Source: Gigantopelta aegis
Taxonomy: Eukaryota > Mollusca > Gastropoda > Neomphalida > Peltospiridae
Length of the DNA stretch: 64,000 nucleotides
Assembly (NCBI RefSeq): GCF_016097555.1
Contig: NC_054704.1
Coordinates: forward strand, 77,736,263-77,800,262
Direction of reading: 5' to 3'
Position 1 is the stretch's first letter; each line of letters starts with the position of its first letter. Position numbers and translations under genes: made by a program. Of this stretch, positions 33,693 to 44,722 are shown piece after piece. The notes beneath the pieces are model-generated. The model worked only from the letters and a program-made list of their open reading frames with translations. It was not told the origin of the DNA and made no database searches.

Positions 33693-34850
33693 TTATTATT
33701 TTAAAAAATCAGTTTCTATTGTACATGCATTACCTATATTATTAAGTGAATGAGATAACTGACAATATCGCCCCGAGCGTTTACGACTCAAGCCTATCAA
33801 GGAAGTACATTTTGCAGTGACGTACATTGTCTATCTGCCGCAGTAAAAAGTGCAAAGATAGCGAAAAGTACAAACCGTTTGACAGAGCAGACGCGTGAAT
33901 ATGTAGGACTCGTACACGGACTGTGTACAGTGTCGTCCATTGAAGCATTTCCCCTCTGCCTTATATATTCGCATGTCTTGCAATTCTAACAGGATTTACT
34001 AGCGTGGGGGTTTGTTTGGACCCCCCCCCCCCCCCACCCACACACACACACACACATACACACACCCTATAACATAATTAATAAAACAAAATCCTGGCTA
34101 CGTCAGTATGTTATATTACAATACTAGTCTTATTTCTACCTTTGTATTTCTGTGAAGAGGAAAGCAAACCCATGCACAATTTCTTTTTAAATAAATAAAT
34201 AAATAATATTTTCTAACAATAATAATTTAAACAAACAAAAAAAAACCTACAAACACAAACAACCAAAAGACAAAACATGTAACAACTAAAAAGCATTTGT
34301 ATCATTCCTGTTTTTTGCTGTCATGCACCAAGAAATTAAAAAAAAAACACCAAAAAAAACCCCACCTAACAAACAACAGCAACAACAACAAAAAGCATTT
34401 GAATCATTCCTTCTTTTCGCTGTCATGTGCAACGGTCAAATAAGATATTAATAATACTCCCATAACGTAGTCAATGCAACACCCAAGGCCGAAGCACGCG
34501 TTCCACATATTCACTTGGTTCCTGTACTGTGAGCCGAGTCTTAGGGTTTCGCTGATCTTGCACTTTCTCTGTTATTGGCGTGATTGATGAGATCTGACTG
34601 AATGTCATATAGGAAGACAGTGTCTTACTCAGCGGTTCGGGTAATTCTATATATCAATAAGAATAACTGAGCAAATGATGAGAAAACGTATTTCTCCAAA
34701 CAATTAACGTTCAAGCTCGCTGTCCTGGGCATACATCTCGGTTATCCGGGCTGACAATGCCAGAAAAGGTTAAATGTTAGAGAACTTGGTGTAGTACGTA
34801 TATGTTCGAACAGGTATCGAATGTTTTTAGCTATCCCGCTCCGTCTGCCC
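33693..34850. other. Intergenic, no gene seen
   Basis: Compound (C)n(CA)n tract at 34020-34066. A-rich stretches at 34180-34390, with acaaaaagcatttg.atcattcct and cgctgtcatg repeated (34285-34330 and 34388-34435). A SINE-C 3' fragment (minus) at about 34705-34760. Confidence 0.45.
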
Positions 34851-35101
<251 letters not shown>

Positions 35102-35296
35102 TGCAATTACCGTGTATCATTCATTTTGAAAAATGATTTTTCGTACTTACATTCTCTTAGTGCCAATCCCCTCCTCTCCCCCCCCACCCCCCCTCGCGCA
35201 TTTTATAAATACTATTGTTTTGATTTGTGTAACTACACATTTTTTAAATAAAAGCCACAGTTTTCATAATGATAAAAAACTAACATGAACCATTTT

Positions 35297-35515
35297 GTTT
35301 ACATCCTTTGAGATTAAAATTCGTAACGGATGTTGACGTGTGGGTCAGATTCTGGTAATGACATTACTTTACTTGTTGTGGTAATAAATAGTTGATCCCG
35401 TTACATAATTCTCTTTGGTTTCAAGGTAACTAATTGGTGTTCTACCTAGCGCACTGTGCTGTGATCTATGACTTCTCGTCATTGCGGGAGTGAAAATCAG
35501 GGACACGTTACGAAT
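35297..35515 (+). mobile_element. Inverted-repeat dispersed element, copy 1
   Basis: From gtttacatcctttgagatta and cgtaacgga to ggtgttctacctagcgcact and gggacacgttacgaatac. The ends are imperfect inverted repeats (ttacat..ttcagg on the left, cctgaagatgtaa on the right in better copies). Related copies: 36164, 36563, 37440, 38313, 47034 and 47985. Confidence 0.75.
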
Positions 35516-35522
35516 ACTTGCA

Positions 35523-35745
35523 CCGGTCTCGGAGGTGGAGTGGTTAAACCATCGGACTTAAGGGTAATAGCTACTGGGTTCGTATCCCGGTACCGACTCC
35601 CACCCAGAGCGAGTTTACCGACTCAGTAGGTAGGTGTAAGGCTACAACACCGACTTTTCTCTCACTAACAACTGACTAACGCCTATCCTGTACAGATAAT
35701 TCGTAGAACTGAGGTGTGTCATGAACAGCGTGCTTGAACCTCAAA
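35523..35745 (+). repeat. SINE-C copy
   Basis: ccggtctcggaggtggagtg head, gggttcgtatcccggtaccg, cccacccagagcgagtttac, and the 3' part cagcgtgcttgaacctc. Followed to about 35890 by tail-B and reversed SINE-C-head relics. Confidence 0.82.
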
Positions 35746-35984
35746 CATCCATTTGGCTCATCCAGTAACCAATGATTGATTAATTAATTAATGTGCTGCA
35801 GTGGTATTGTTTTTAAACTCTCTTGGTGGGACCCAATACCGAGATGCGAACCCAATACCTACCAGACCAGCATTAAAGCCGATTACTTAATTACTTCGAT
35901 AATTTCTGTTGAACTGTCCCAACTAGGGGGTAGGGGTGGCTGGCCCCTCCAGCTTCAGAATTGTTCCCCCTGCCCCCGCCTCCT

Positions 35985-36014
35985 CCCCCCCCCCCCCCCC
36001 CCCACACACACACA
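35985..36014 (+). repeat. Compound (C)n(AC)n tract
   Basis: C-run passing directly into CA repeats. Confidence 0.92.
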
Positions 36015-36957
36015 CCATCTTCCGACGCCTATACTACATTCTTACTGCATACATTTTCGCCCTTTACGACTAATGTGATTTTGTATAAATAAATAAATAA
36101 ATAAATAATTATATAATATCAACAGTGTTCTTAATATTTAAAAACTAATATCTATTTATATATGTTTACATTCCTTCAGGTTAAAATGTGTAACGGATAT
36201 TGGGCGGTTAGGGTCATGATCAAATAATTCCATTACTAGCTGTGGCGACGTTTGTCCCGTTACATAATTATCTTTGGTTTGGAGAGAATTAATTGGTGTT
36301 CTACCTAGCGCACTGTGCTGTGATCTATGACTTCTAGTGGTCGTCGGAGTGAAAATAAGGGACATGTTACGAATACCAAAATATCAAATGTAAGCCTTCA
36401 GACGACTGAGATGAATGGCTATTACCTGTGGTGGAAAGAAAAGGTAAATAAAAATTATATAGGAGCATGTAAATAAATAGTGGTATGGTACTATATTCTT
36501 ACTGCATGTTGGCATTGTATTACTACCTGTAGGCCTACTAAGATTTTGAATGATCAGTTTTATGTTTACATTCGTTCCGGTTAAAATGTGTAACGGATAT
36601 TGGGCGGTTAGGGTCATGTTCAAATAATTCCATTATTTGCTGTGGTGACAAGTCACTTGTCTCGTTACATAATTCTCGTTGTTTCGAGATAACTAATTGG
36701 TGTTCTACCTAGCGCCCCGCGAACTGTGACCTCTCCAGGTCGCGGGAGCGAAAATCAGGGACACGTTACGAATACTTGCAGTTCAGATGTAAGACTTCAG
36801 ACGACTGAGATGGATCGCTATTATATGTGGTGGAAAATAGGTAAATAATAATTATAAAATACGCGGGTCCATTTTGTTTTCACATTTAAAATTTATTTTC
36901 ATGGTTATATTCAATTAAGATTCAACCACGCTTTGCTGGGCACACACGTGGACTATC

Positions 36958-37388
36958 TTAAGTTTGTTTTGTTAAACGACACTAACTAGAGCATATTGAC
37001 TTAGTAATCATCGGCTATTGTGTATCATACATTTGTAATTATGATTCGTAGTCTATAAAGGAAATCCGCTCCATTTGTCCATCAGTAACAAGTGGTCATT
37101 CATATACACTTTCCCACAACATTATGTGGTAGGACGTAGCACATTAATAATGCACTCGCCTAATCCCCGTCGGTGGGCCCATTGGGCTGTGTTTTTGCAG
37201 CGAGTGCACCAAGTCTGGTAAATCAAAGGCCGTGGTATGTGTTATCCTGTCTGTAGGATGGTGCATATAAAAATCATTTGCTATTAAGGAAAAATGAAGC
37301 GGGTTTCCTTTTTAAGACTATGTCAGAACTACCAATGTTTTATATCCAAAAGTCGATGATTAATAAACCAATGTTCTCTAGTGGTGTA
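36958..37388. repeat. Inverted SINE pair, minus then plus, tail B
   Basis: 36958-37108 is a reversed tail-B end (gttaaacgacactaactaga). 37130-37388 is a plus-strand H1 copy with a decayed head (gtaggacgtagcacattaat), complete central domain and tail B (ccgatgattaataaac). Confidence 0.82.
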
Positions 37389-37842
37389 AAAAAATTTTTT
37401 ATATAATATCATCGTGTTTTTAAAAAAACTAAAATCTGTTTTATGTTTACATTCCTTCAGCTTAAATTGTGTAACGGATATTGGGCGGTTTATCTCATTA
37501 CACAATTCTCTGTGGTTTGGAGATAATTAATTAGTGTTCTACCTAGCGCACTGTGCTGTGATTTATAACTTCCAGTGGTCGTCGGAGTGAAAATCAGGGA
37601 CACGTTACGAATACCTGAAGATGTAAGTCTTCAGACGACAGAGATGGATCGCTATTACCTGTGGTGGAAAAAAAAGGTAAATAATAATTATACAATAAGC
37701 GGTTCTATTTCCCCCCTCATTTTAAATGTATTTTCTTGGTTATATCCAATTAAGATTTAAGCACGCTTTCCTTGTCACACACCTGAACTATCTTAAGCTT
37801 GCTTTGTTTAACAATACCACTAGAGCATATTACACCTCCACT

Positions 37843-38113
37843 GGGCCATTGAAACTCTATGGGTGCCCCGTCGATGGGCCAATAGGGCTACTTCTCGTTC
37901 CAACCAGTGCACCACGACTGGTATATCAAAGGTCGTGGTATGTGCTGTTCTGTCTTTGGGATGATGCATATAAAAGATTCCTTGTTACAAATTACAAAAT
38001 ATAGCGGGTTTCCTTTCTAAGACTATATGTCGAAATTACCATATGTTTGATATCCAATAGCCGATGATTAATAAAAATCAATTTGCTCTAGTGGTGTCGT
38101 TAAACAAAACAAA
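37843..38113 (+). repeat. SINE, head missing, tail B
   Basis: ccgtcgatgggccaataggg, central domain (gtgcaccacgactggtatat, gcatataaaagattccttgt) and tail B (gtcgttaaacaaaacaaacc). Immediately followed by a reversed SINE-C head relic (38118-38190). Confidence 0.83.
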
Positions 38114-38332
38114 CCCGGTGCCGAGATGCGAACCCAGTACCTATCAGCCTTAAAGACGATGACGTAATCACATCGCCACCAAGGCTGATACTACATTCTT
38201 ACTGCATATTCACATTTTATTACTACTATAGTTGTGTATAATTACAAAACTGATATATAATACAACAGTTTTCTTAATATTTAATTTTGAAAAATTAAAA
38301 TCTGTCTTATGTTTACATCCATTCATGTTACA

Positions 38333-38541
38333 CCAGTGCACCACAACTGGATAAAGGCCGTGGTATGTGCTTTTCTGCCTGTGCGAAAGTGCATATAAAA
38401 GATCCTTTGCTGCATTAGGAAAAATGTAGCGGGTTTCTTCTGATGATTACGAGTCAGAATAACCAAATGTTTGACATCCAATAACCGATGATTATTTAAT
38501 CAATGTGTTCTAGTGGTGTCGTTAAACAAAACAAACTTTTT
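38333..38541 (+). repeat. 5'-truncated SINE (tail B) inserted into an inverted-repeat unit
   Basis: The host sequence is interrupted between ATTCATGTTA (ending at 38332) and ATTCAGGTTA (starting at about 38548), a 10-bp duplication with one mismatch. The SINE starts at ccagtgcaccacaactgg and ends gtcgttaaacaaaacaaact. Confidence 0.85.
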
Positions 38542-38949
38542 TTTATTCAGGTTAAAATGTGTAACAGATACTGGGCGGTTAGGGTCATGTTCAAATAATT
38601 CCAGTATTTGTTGAGATGACGAATCGTTTGTCCCGTTACATAATTCTCTGTGGTTTCGAGATAACTAATTGGTGTTCTACATAGCGCCCTGTAATCTGTG
38701 ACCTCTCGTCGTCGCGGGAGTGAAAATCAGGGACACCTGAAGATCATATGTTAGACTTCAGACGACTGAGATGGATCGCTATTGTATGTGGTGGAAAATA
38801 GGTAAATACGAACTAACTAATGCTATTCCAATTAAAGTTTTAATTTCTAAAATATTTTATTAATATATATATCCATCAAAAATAGAACATCCACATGTTT
38901 TTTTTTGGGGGTTATGTTAATTCTTGTCATTCTTTAGATACAAACGTTT

Positions 38950-39165
38950 AAAAGGTTTATGTTGTTTAACGACACTATTGGGCAAAATTGATTAGTTATT
39001 GGATATCAAACATTTAATAATTCTGACATGTAATCCCAGAGGAAACCCGCTGCATTTCTCCATTAGTAACAAAAAACCTTTTATATGCACTTTTTCACCG
39101 GCAGGAGAGCACATACCACGGGGTTTTTTTTATAAATCAGTCATGGTGAACTGGTTTAATTCGTT
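38950..39165 (-). repeat. Decayed SINE, tail B
   Basis: Reversed tail (tgttgtttaacgacactatt) and central domain (gaggaaacccgctgcatttc, gagcacataccacgggg). Confidence 0.7.
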
Positions 39166-39169
39166 AGAA

Positions 39170-39655
39170 TCTGGTTTACAGTTTTCATTAAGTGGTAGTT
39201 AGGTGGCAGTTAAAAATCGTACTTATTTAACTAATAAACACAAATGACACTTTAGTAAAAAAAAAAAAATAGTTTTTGTACCAAAAGTCTTTTATTCCCA
39301 CCTCCGTTCTGCCCCTTTCCCACCCCACTCACTCGCATACTTTGTACAATTGGCTTTATAATAATGATCTTTTCAGATCGAAACTGTTTTGATGTCAAAT
39401 AACACGGTTAGGTGTTACACAATTCGACAAATAGCACATGTTTTTCTTATAATGTGTAAAAAGAAGGAAAAGTGTCAATTGATAGGATTCAAACCTGTAA
39501 GTTGAACCAGTTCAGCCCCCGCCCCCGCCCCCGCCCCCCAGCCACACGATCCCCTCTTTATGTCTGTAATACTTATGTGGATTTTGTTGTCGTTGCATCT
39601 AAAAAAAAAAGAAAGAAAAAAGAGTTTTTAATATGTCATTTACGTTACATATTCA
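39170..39655. other. Intergenic, no gene seen
   Basis: AT-rich with a cccccgcccccgcccccg run near 39520-39538. Nothing recognised. Confidence 0.4.
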
Positions 39656-39656
39656 T

Positions 39657-39978
39657 GATTATTACCCACTTGCTTAAAACTATATTGGTACATATCAAAG
39701 TGATACGTCCCACTTTGCGTTACGCCAAGTGGGACGTTTCACTTCGACGTCATCAATTAGTGCATTACATCCTTACAGGAACGTCAACCAAACGAGTTTG
39801 ACATAAATTAAGATCGATTATGGGTAATAAATAGGATATTAAACTCGCTACCATTTCGTATCATGTTTATGTCACTCGTGAAATAATTTTCATTGTCACT
39901 CGCTAAAGCTCGTGACAATTAAAAATTATTTCATTCGGGACATAAACATGATATGAAATGGAAGCTCGTTTAATATCC
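39657..39978. repeat. Nested foldback palindromes
   Basis: attattaccca (39657) pairs with tgggtaataaa (39820). Inside it acgtcccactt/aagtgggacgt forms a perfect hairpin (39705-39737). A second palindrome (39834-39978) runs from ggatattaaactcgct to agctcgtttaatatcc, with arms of about 68 bp around a CTCGCTAAAGCTCG centre. Confidence 0.88.
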
Positions 39979-41190
39979 AATGATTAGTGATTATTACTGT
40001 TTATTGTTATGTTTGTTTTGTTGTTGTTTGGTGGGGGTTTTGTTGGGTGAGGTTGTTATATTTGGGGAGTGGTTTGGATTATTTTTGGAGGAGGAGAATG
40101 GTGCATTGACGTACATTTCTTGGGGTTTAGAAGTTGTACTTTTCTTACGGGGTTTTGAAGTTGTTCTTGGGATTGGGGGTTAGTTTATCAGTTTTTAAGT
40201 TATTCTTATTTCTTTATTTATTATTTATTTGCTTGTATCAAGATAGGTGCGACCCTGCACCACCCTCTAGATCTGTCTAATTAATTAAAACAGTTTGTGT
40301 TGTGTCTGGATTGCATGTCCTTGTTTCATTCGGTGTTTTTGTTTATGTGTTTTTCTTACAGGGTCAAGCCATGGTGAGAATTGTTACACTTTCCAAAACA
40401 AAAAAAAAGGTTTAAAAAGCTGTTTTATATGTTATAAATATTTATATTCAGTTGAAATATCTAGCCACGACCACTTATACAGGTTAAAATGTAGGCTTGC
40501 TGTCTATTGGTTAAACGTATGCCGACTGCTCATTGGTCAGATGTACGATGACTGTTCATTGGTCTTACGGTGTTCACAAACTGAATTCATTGGATAATGG
40601 AAGTTGTCGCCTGCAACAGTGATCAGTTTTGTTTCTTCTATTACTTTCTAGTTGTTAGTATTGCTTTTATTTGGCTGCCACTGTTCTTTGGATAATGGGT
40701 CAGTAATATGGTTTACATTTTTCTTCTTCAGTTAATAAGTTTACTTTTAGAGGTCATAATTAGATAATAATAACAAAAGTAAAATCTGTTATTTTCTGCG
40801 GATTGCGGATGTTGTAGTAATAAGGCCTAGTATGTTTTTGTGCTTATATTGAGTTCACATTTGAAAGAACTATTCTGAAATTGTAGCAATTTTAAAAAGT
40901 TTTCGGCGAATAAAATATTCTTACATTATTAACATTTCAGTTTACTTACGTTTTCTATCTTTATGACCCATACATTAATTCTTTCAAAGTCCTAACAAAA
41001 TTTTAAATAATTCGGCCAAAGGTCATTCCAAATGTATTTAATAATGTTTTATATTTAAAACATGTTTAGATACGATCTAGTGATTGTTAAAAAAGAAGGA
41101 AAAACCAGGGTGTGTTAAGTTTGTTTGGGGTAACAAGCGGAAGTTTTGCTATCGCTGAAAACGTAGGATAGTCTATTTTAGTTTAAACAC
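39979..41190. other. Intergenic, no gene seen
   Basis: T/G-rich sequence near 40000-40200. Four ATTGG motifs in about 85 bp (40505-40592: ctattggtt, ctcattggtc, ttcattggtc, ttcattgg), in two related units of about 25 bp. No supported reading frame. Confidence 0.42.
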
Positions 41191-41192
41191 CA

Positions 41193-41299
41193 GGGCCCCG
41201 TTCCACAAAGCGATCTTAGCGCTAAGATCACCTTAAGTGCATATGTCAGATGTGCAGTTACGGTGATCTTAGGGCTAAGATCGCTTCGTGGAAAGCGGA
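41193..41299. mobile_element. Palindromic MITE with repeated gatcttag motifs
   Basis: Left arm gggccccgttccacaaagcg, then atcttagcgctaagatcacc. Right arm ggtgatcttagggctaagat, then cgcttcgtgg. The arms are inverted repeats around a spacer of about 30 bp. A second transposon end (CAGGGGCGGCTAGG then poly-C) follows immediately at 41302. Confidence 0.8.
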
Positions 41300-41418
41300 G
41301 CAGGGGCGGCTAGGGGGGTCTACCCCCCCCCCCCCCAATAATTCTGAATCAAAAATATTATTGGTAGTAAATTTTAAGGCAGAGATGAATTTTTCGTATA
41401 GAATGCAGGAAATTGCAT

Positions 41419-41496
41419 TTCAGGACGCCATATAACCGTAAATAAAATGTGTTGAGTGCGTCGTTAAATAAAACATTTCCTTCCTTCCTTCAGGAC
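41419..41496 (+). repeat. Very short 5'-truncated SINE tail A with 8-bp duplication
   Basis: Only about 60 bp of the 3' end (gccatataaccgtaaataaa to CTTCC repeats) lies between TTCAGGAC at 41419-41426 and 41489-41496. This is direct evidence that insertion starts from the 3' end. Confidence 0.9.
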
Positions 41497-41572
41497 ATAC
41501 ACCCGAACCCCCTAGAAACTTTGCTTATTTCCGCCGTGACTACACACGGTTTCCGAACTGTTGGGAAAACAT

Positions 41573-41850
41573 AAGCGTACGAGACGGGTGAAGTGGAAGG
41601 GGAACTGCTCCCTTAGTGAGGGAGCAAATCATTAAATTCGGGGGGAAAACAATAGATATTTTCGAGAAAAATTAACTGGCCTGAAATTTTTTCACCATGT
41701 ATTTCCATCATTCTACCCACAATAGTAGATGTAATCCATGTAAAAATGCTTATAGATTCATTTGTTTGCAAACCTATATAGATGTTTGGCAGTAATGCTA
41801 AAATGAATAAATGTTATACAGATTCACGCAGTTTTGTTTAATTCGGACAA
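41573..41850 (+). repeat. Dispersed repeat of about 270 bp, copy 1
   Basis: Shared with 50146-50400: aagcgtacgagac, caaattcgg, accatgtatttccatcattc, tgtaatccatgtaaaaatgc, gtagtaatgct and gtttaattcgg.caaaa. Function unknown. Confidence 0.85.
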
Positions 41851-41855
41851 AAATG

Positions 41856-42012
41856 AGTTTATCAAAGACCGTAGTATGTGCTGTTCTGTATGTGGGATGG
41901 TGTATATAAAATACCCCTTGCTACTAAGACTATATCATTCAGTATTACCAGGCGTTTAACATCCAATGGTCGATGATACATGGATTAATGTGCTTTAAAC
42001 TAAACAAACTTT
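41856..42012 (+). repeat. 5'-truncated SINE, tail B
   Basis: tatcaaagaccgtagtatgt through gcgtttaacatccaatgg to aactaaacaaacttt. Confidence 0.78.
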
Positions 42013-42233
42013 GTATTACCACATGTGACGTAGGCGTACGGGCCCACATTTGTTTTTTTTTTTTGTTTGTTTGTTTTTGTTTTTGTTTTTTGGGTTTTTT
42101 GTTTGGGGTTTGTTTTTTTTTTGGGGGGGGGGGGGGGTTGCACCAGTTGACTTTATACCTGCATTGTAAAACAAAATTTAACCTATGCAATTTAATATTT
42201 GTGAAGAATTTTTTTAATTTAATTACACTCATT

Positions 42234-42236
<3 letters not shown>

Positions 42237-42286
<50 letters not shown>
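42237..42286 (+). repeat. (GT)n microsatellite
   Basis: About 25 GT units. A poly-G tract lies at 42122-42136. Confidence 0.96.
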
Positions 42287-42288
<2 letters not shown>

Positions 42289-42483
42289 CACGGTGTTACC
42301 TTTAATCTCGATGGCATTTGTTTAGAAACCTTTTTATTTACGCAGAAAGTTTGAGTAAAAAATATTTTAGTTTTCTTTTCGTTGGTATGGGTTTAAAACA
42401 TACTAATATGTTTTAATACAATTTTTAACAGTATTCATTATAGATTTGTATGCCAATTCATCGGTTCTCTTCTTACGCAAACG

Positions 42484-42485
<2 letters not shown>

Positions 42486-42554
<69 letters not shown>

Positions 42555-42570
42555 TGTATACATATATATA
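42486..42570 (+). repeat. (TA)n microsatellite at the edge of the Tc1/mariner element
   Basis: TA repeats with GTA interruptions run up to the TA dinucleotide that flanks the transposon at 42569-42570. Confidence 0.95.
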
Positions 42571-43029
42571 CTATTATCCTGTTCAATTATTTAGACCCAA
42601 AGTTTTTTGCAAATGTTACGTTTATTTCCTATTCGATATTTGTTTTCTTTGCATTTACATGAAAACAAACCCAAACCCCGACAGGTTTTATATACAAATC
42701 ATCATATAAAATGCACGAAGTTGACTTAATTCCACTTTTTAAAAATCTCTGTGTCGTTTGAATGCACGTTATTTCGCCTATAAATAACTACGGTCATTTG
42801 CATATCAAAAGCATCATTCTATAGTGCGTTTCAAACTAATGTTCGGTTCTACCGTCCTATCCGCACAAATCGTAGTATGACCTATATTTAAGAAAATATC
42901 TGTAAACATGAAGCAGGCGCGGATTCAGGTGGGGAGTTCAAGTGACAAAACCTCAGTTTGAAAAAAAAAAATATGTATCAAATATTATAATTAAATTGTG
43001 GAATACACAAGCGCGCGCGCTGAAGGAGA

Positions 43030-43030
43030 G

Positions 43031-43117
<87 letters not shown>
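43030..43117 (+). repeat. (GA)n microsatellite within the Tc1/mariner element
   Basis: GA run with GAGG interruptions, next to a reversed SINE tail A (43120-43170). Confidence 0.95.
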
Positions 43118-43118
<1 letters not shown>

Positions 43119-43267
43119 GTCATTTATGTAACGACGCACTCAACATATTTTAATCTATGGTTATATGGTTATAGGGAGAGAGAGAAAAGAATATGGTATG
43201 CATGCGATTGGTGGAGGTGTGACCCTCTGCACAACCCCAACCCCACTTAAGGCTTCTTTTGTATATG

Positions 43268-43555
43268 GAGCGGGACGTAGCTCAGAGGTAAAGCGTTCGC
43301 TCATGGTAGGTCGACTGATCGATCCCACATGGTGGACCCATTGGGTTGTGTCTAGTTCCAGCCTGTGCACTACAACTGATGTATAAAGGCTGTGGTATGT
43401 GCTATCCTGTCTATGGATGGTGCATATAAAACGTCCCTTATCCCATGTGGCGGTAGCGAGTTTCTTTCTCACTGTCATAATGCTCCTTAACCGTTTTGTC
43501 TGACGCCACATAAACGTATATCAAATGCGTTGAGTGTGTCGTTAAATAAACATTT
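43268..43555 (+). repeat. SINE, head H1, tail A, inside the Tc1/mariner element
   Basis: gggacgtagctcagaggtaa A-box region, gatcgatcccaca, central domain (gtatgtgctatcctgtctat) and tail gtgtcgttaaataaacattt. Inserted after the transposon. Confidence 0.85.
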
Positions 43556-43588
43556 CTTCGTATGTATGTGTGTAGTCTATATGCATTT

Positions 43589-44722
43589 CTAGTCGATTAG
43601 TTTATAGGTTGTTAGGTTGTTAGATAGTGAATGATATGGAAATAAATGTGTTTTTGGTGTTAAAGAGTTCATGCATACATTAAAGTAATACTCCTTTGCA
43701 CATTTGTTACTTTTCACAAGTTCATAAAGAACTGGCTTTGTCATGTTACTCTCAAAAGGTATATTTTTGTTTCGTAGCCACGACTGAATTTCTTCCTTTT
43801 TAGCGTTTAGTGCAGGACATCGTGTAATCTCAGTTAATTTGTTGTGGTAGCTTGCGTTATCCATGACGATAACAGAAGGTTCTGGTAGAGAAGGCATAAG
43901 TTGTTCTTCAAACCATTTGATGAAATTGTCATGATTCATCTCACCATGATAGTCTCCGTCTGTTTTTTTTAGCCTCAAAGATCAATTCACAGCCCATCTA
44001 TCAATCCATATTTATCACAGCCAGCATGACAAATAATAAGTCTTTTTCCCTTTCCAGTCACCGAACAGAGTTTAGGAACTCGATCAGCAGCGTCTGATTT
44101 CGGCAGGTGATTGGCGGTACTTGTGCCCGGGTGGATATCTGTCCAGTGGTGGGATGTTGTGTGGTTGACATTCACCCAGGTCTCATCTTGATACACTATT
44201 AAATACCCCTGTTCTCGTAAACTGGATATTTCATGGAGATAGGACAGTTTCCTGTCTGATATATTGGCGTCCTCAAAAATCACTTTTCCGGTTGTAGACA
44301 TATGTTGGTATTTAAAATCGAGGTCATGGAGTGTTCTTCGTAAAGTTGATATGGATATGTTGATTCCACATTCCTCCCTTAAAGCCACGTTAATTTTATG
44401 TAATGTAGGTAATTCGCCCTCTCTATAAAATCTCTATACTCGTCGTCTAATAACATCTTTATCAAATAAATCGATGAGTTTTCGGTCGCGTTTTTTAACA
44501 GTGATTTCTGTGCTTGGATTCGTAGAGCTTAGATTTTTTCACAGTTCTTTTTACTGTTGAAACCGAAACTTTAAGTGCAGCGGAAACTCGATCGACAATT
44601 CGATAAGAAGCATACCTAGGTCTACCGCGCTGATATTCATCTTTAAAATAATCGAAAACGTTCTTAATACACGATTTTACATCAACTGAAGTGTTTTTCG
44701 ATTTACCCATATTTTTCCTCAA
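43589..44722 (-). pseudogene. Tc1/mariner-type transposase pseudogene
   Basis: Minus strand. N-terminal DNA-binding part: SVDVKSCIKNVFDYFKDEY, and a helix-turn-helix-like SAALKVSVSTVKRTVKK. Middle: LREECGINISISTLRRTL and the first catalytic aspartate in YLIVYQDETWVNV. C-terminal part: second aspartate in VIVMDNASYHN, then EEIQSWLRNKNIPFE, where the Glu 36 residues after that Asp is a candidate third catalytic residue. Disruptions: an in-frame TAG near 44439, and frameshifts in short G and A runs near 44000 and 43972. The DDE layout fits the IS630/Tc1/mariner group. It cannot make a functional enzyme. Confidence 0.88.

Larger units (their letters stand above)
36034..38815 (+). repeat. Array of inverted-repeat units broken up by SINEs
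   Basis: A unit containing tactacattcttactgcata, an AT-rich spacer, gtttacattccttcaggtta, gtaacggatattgggcggtt, ttggtgttctacctagcgc, gggacacgttacgaatac and cttcagacgactgagatgg repeats at about 36034-36470, 36489-36850, 37383-37690 (internally deleted) and 38190-38815. SINE copies interrupt it at 36958-37388, 37796-38113 and 38333-38541. No coding sequence is evident. Confidence 0.85.
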
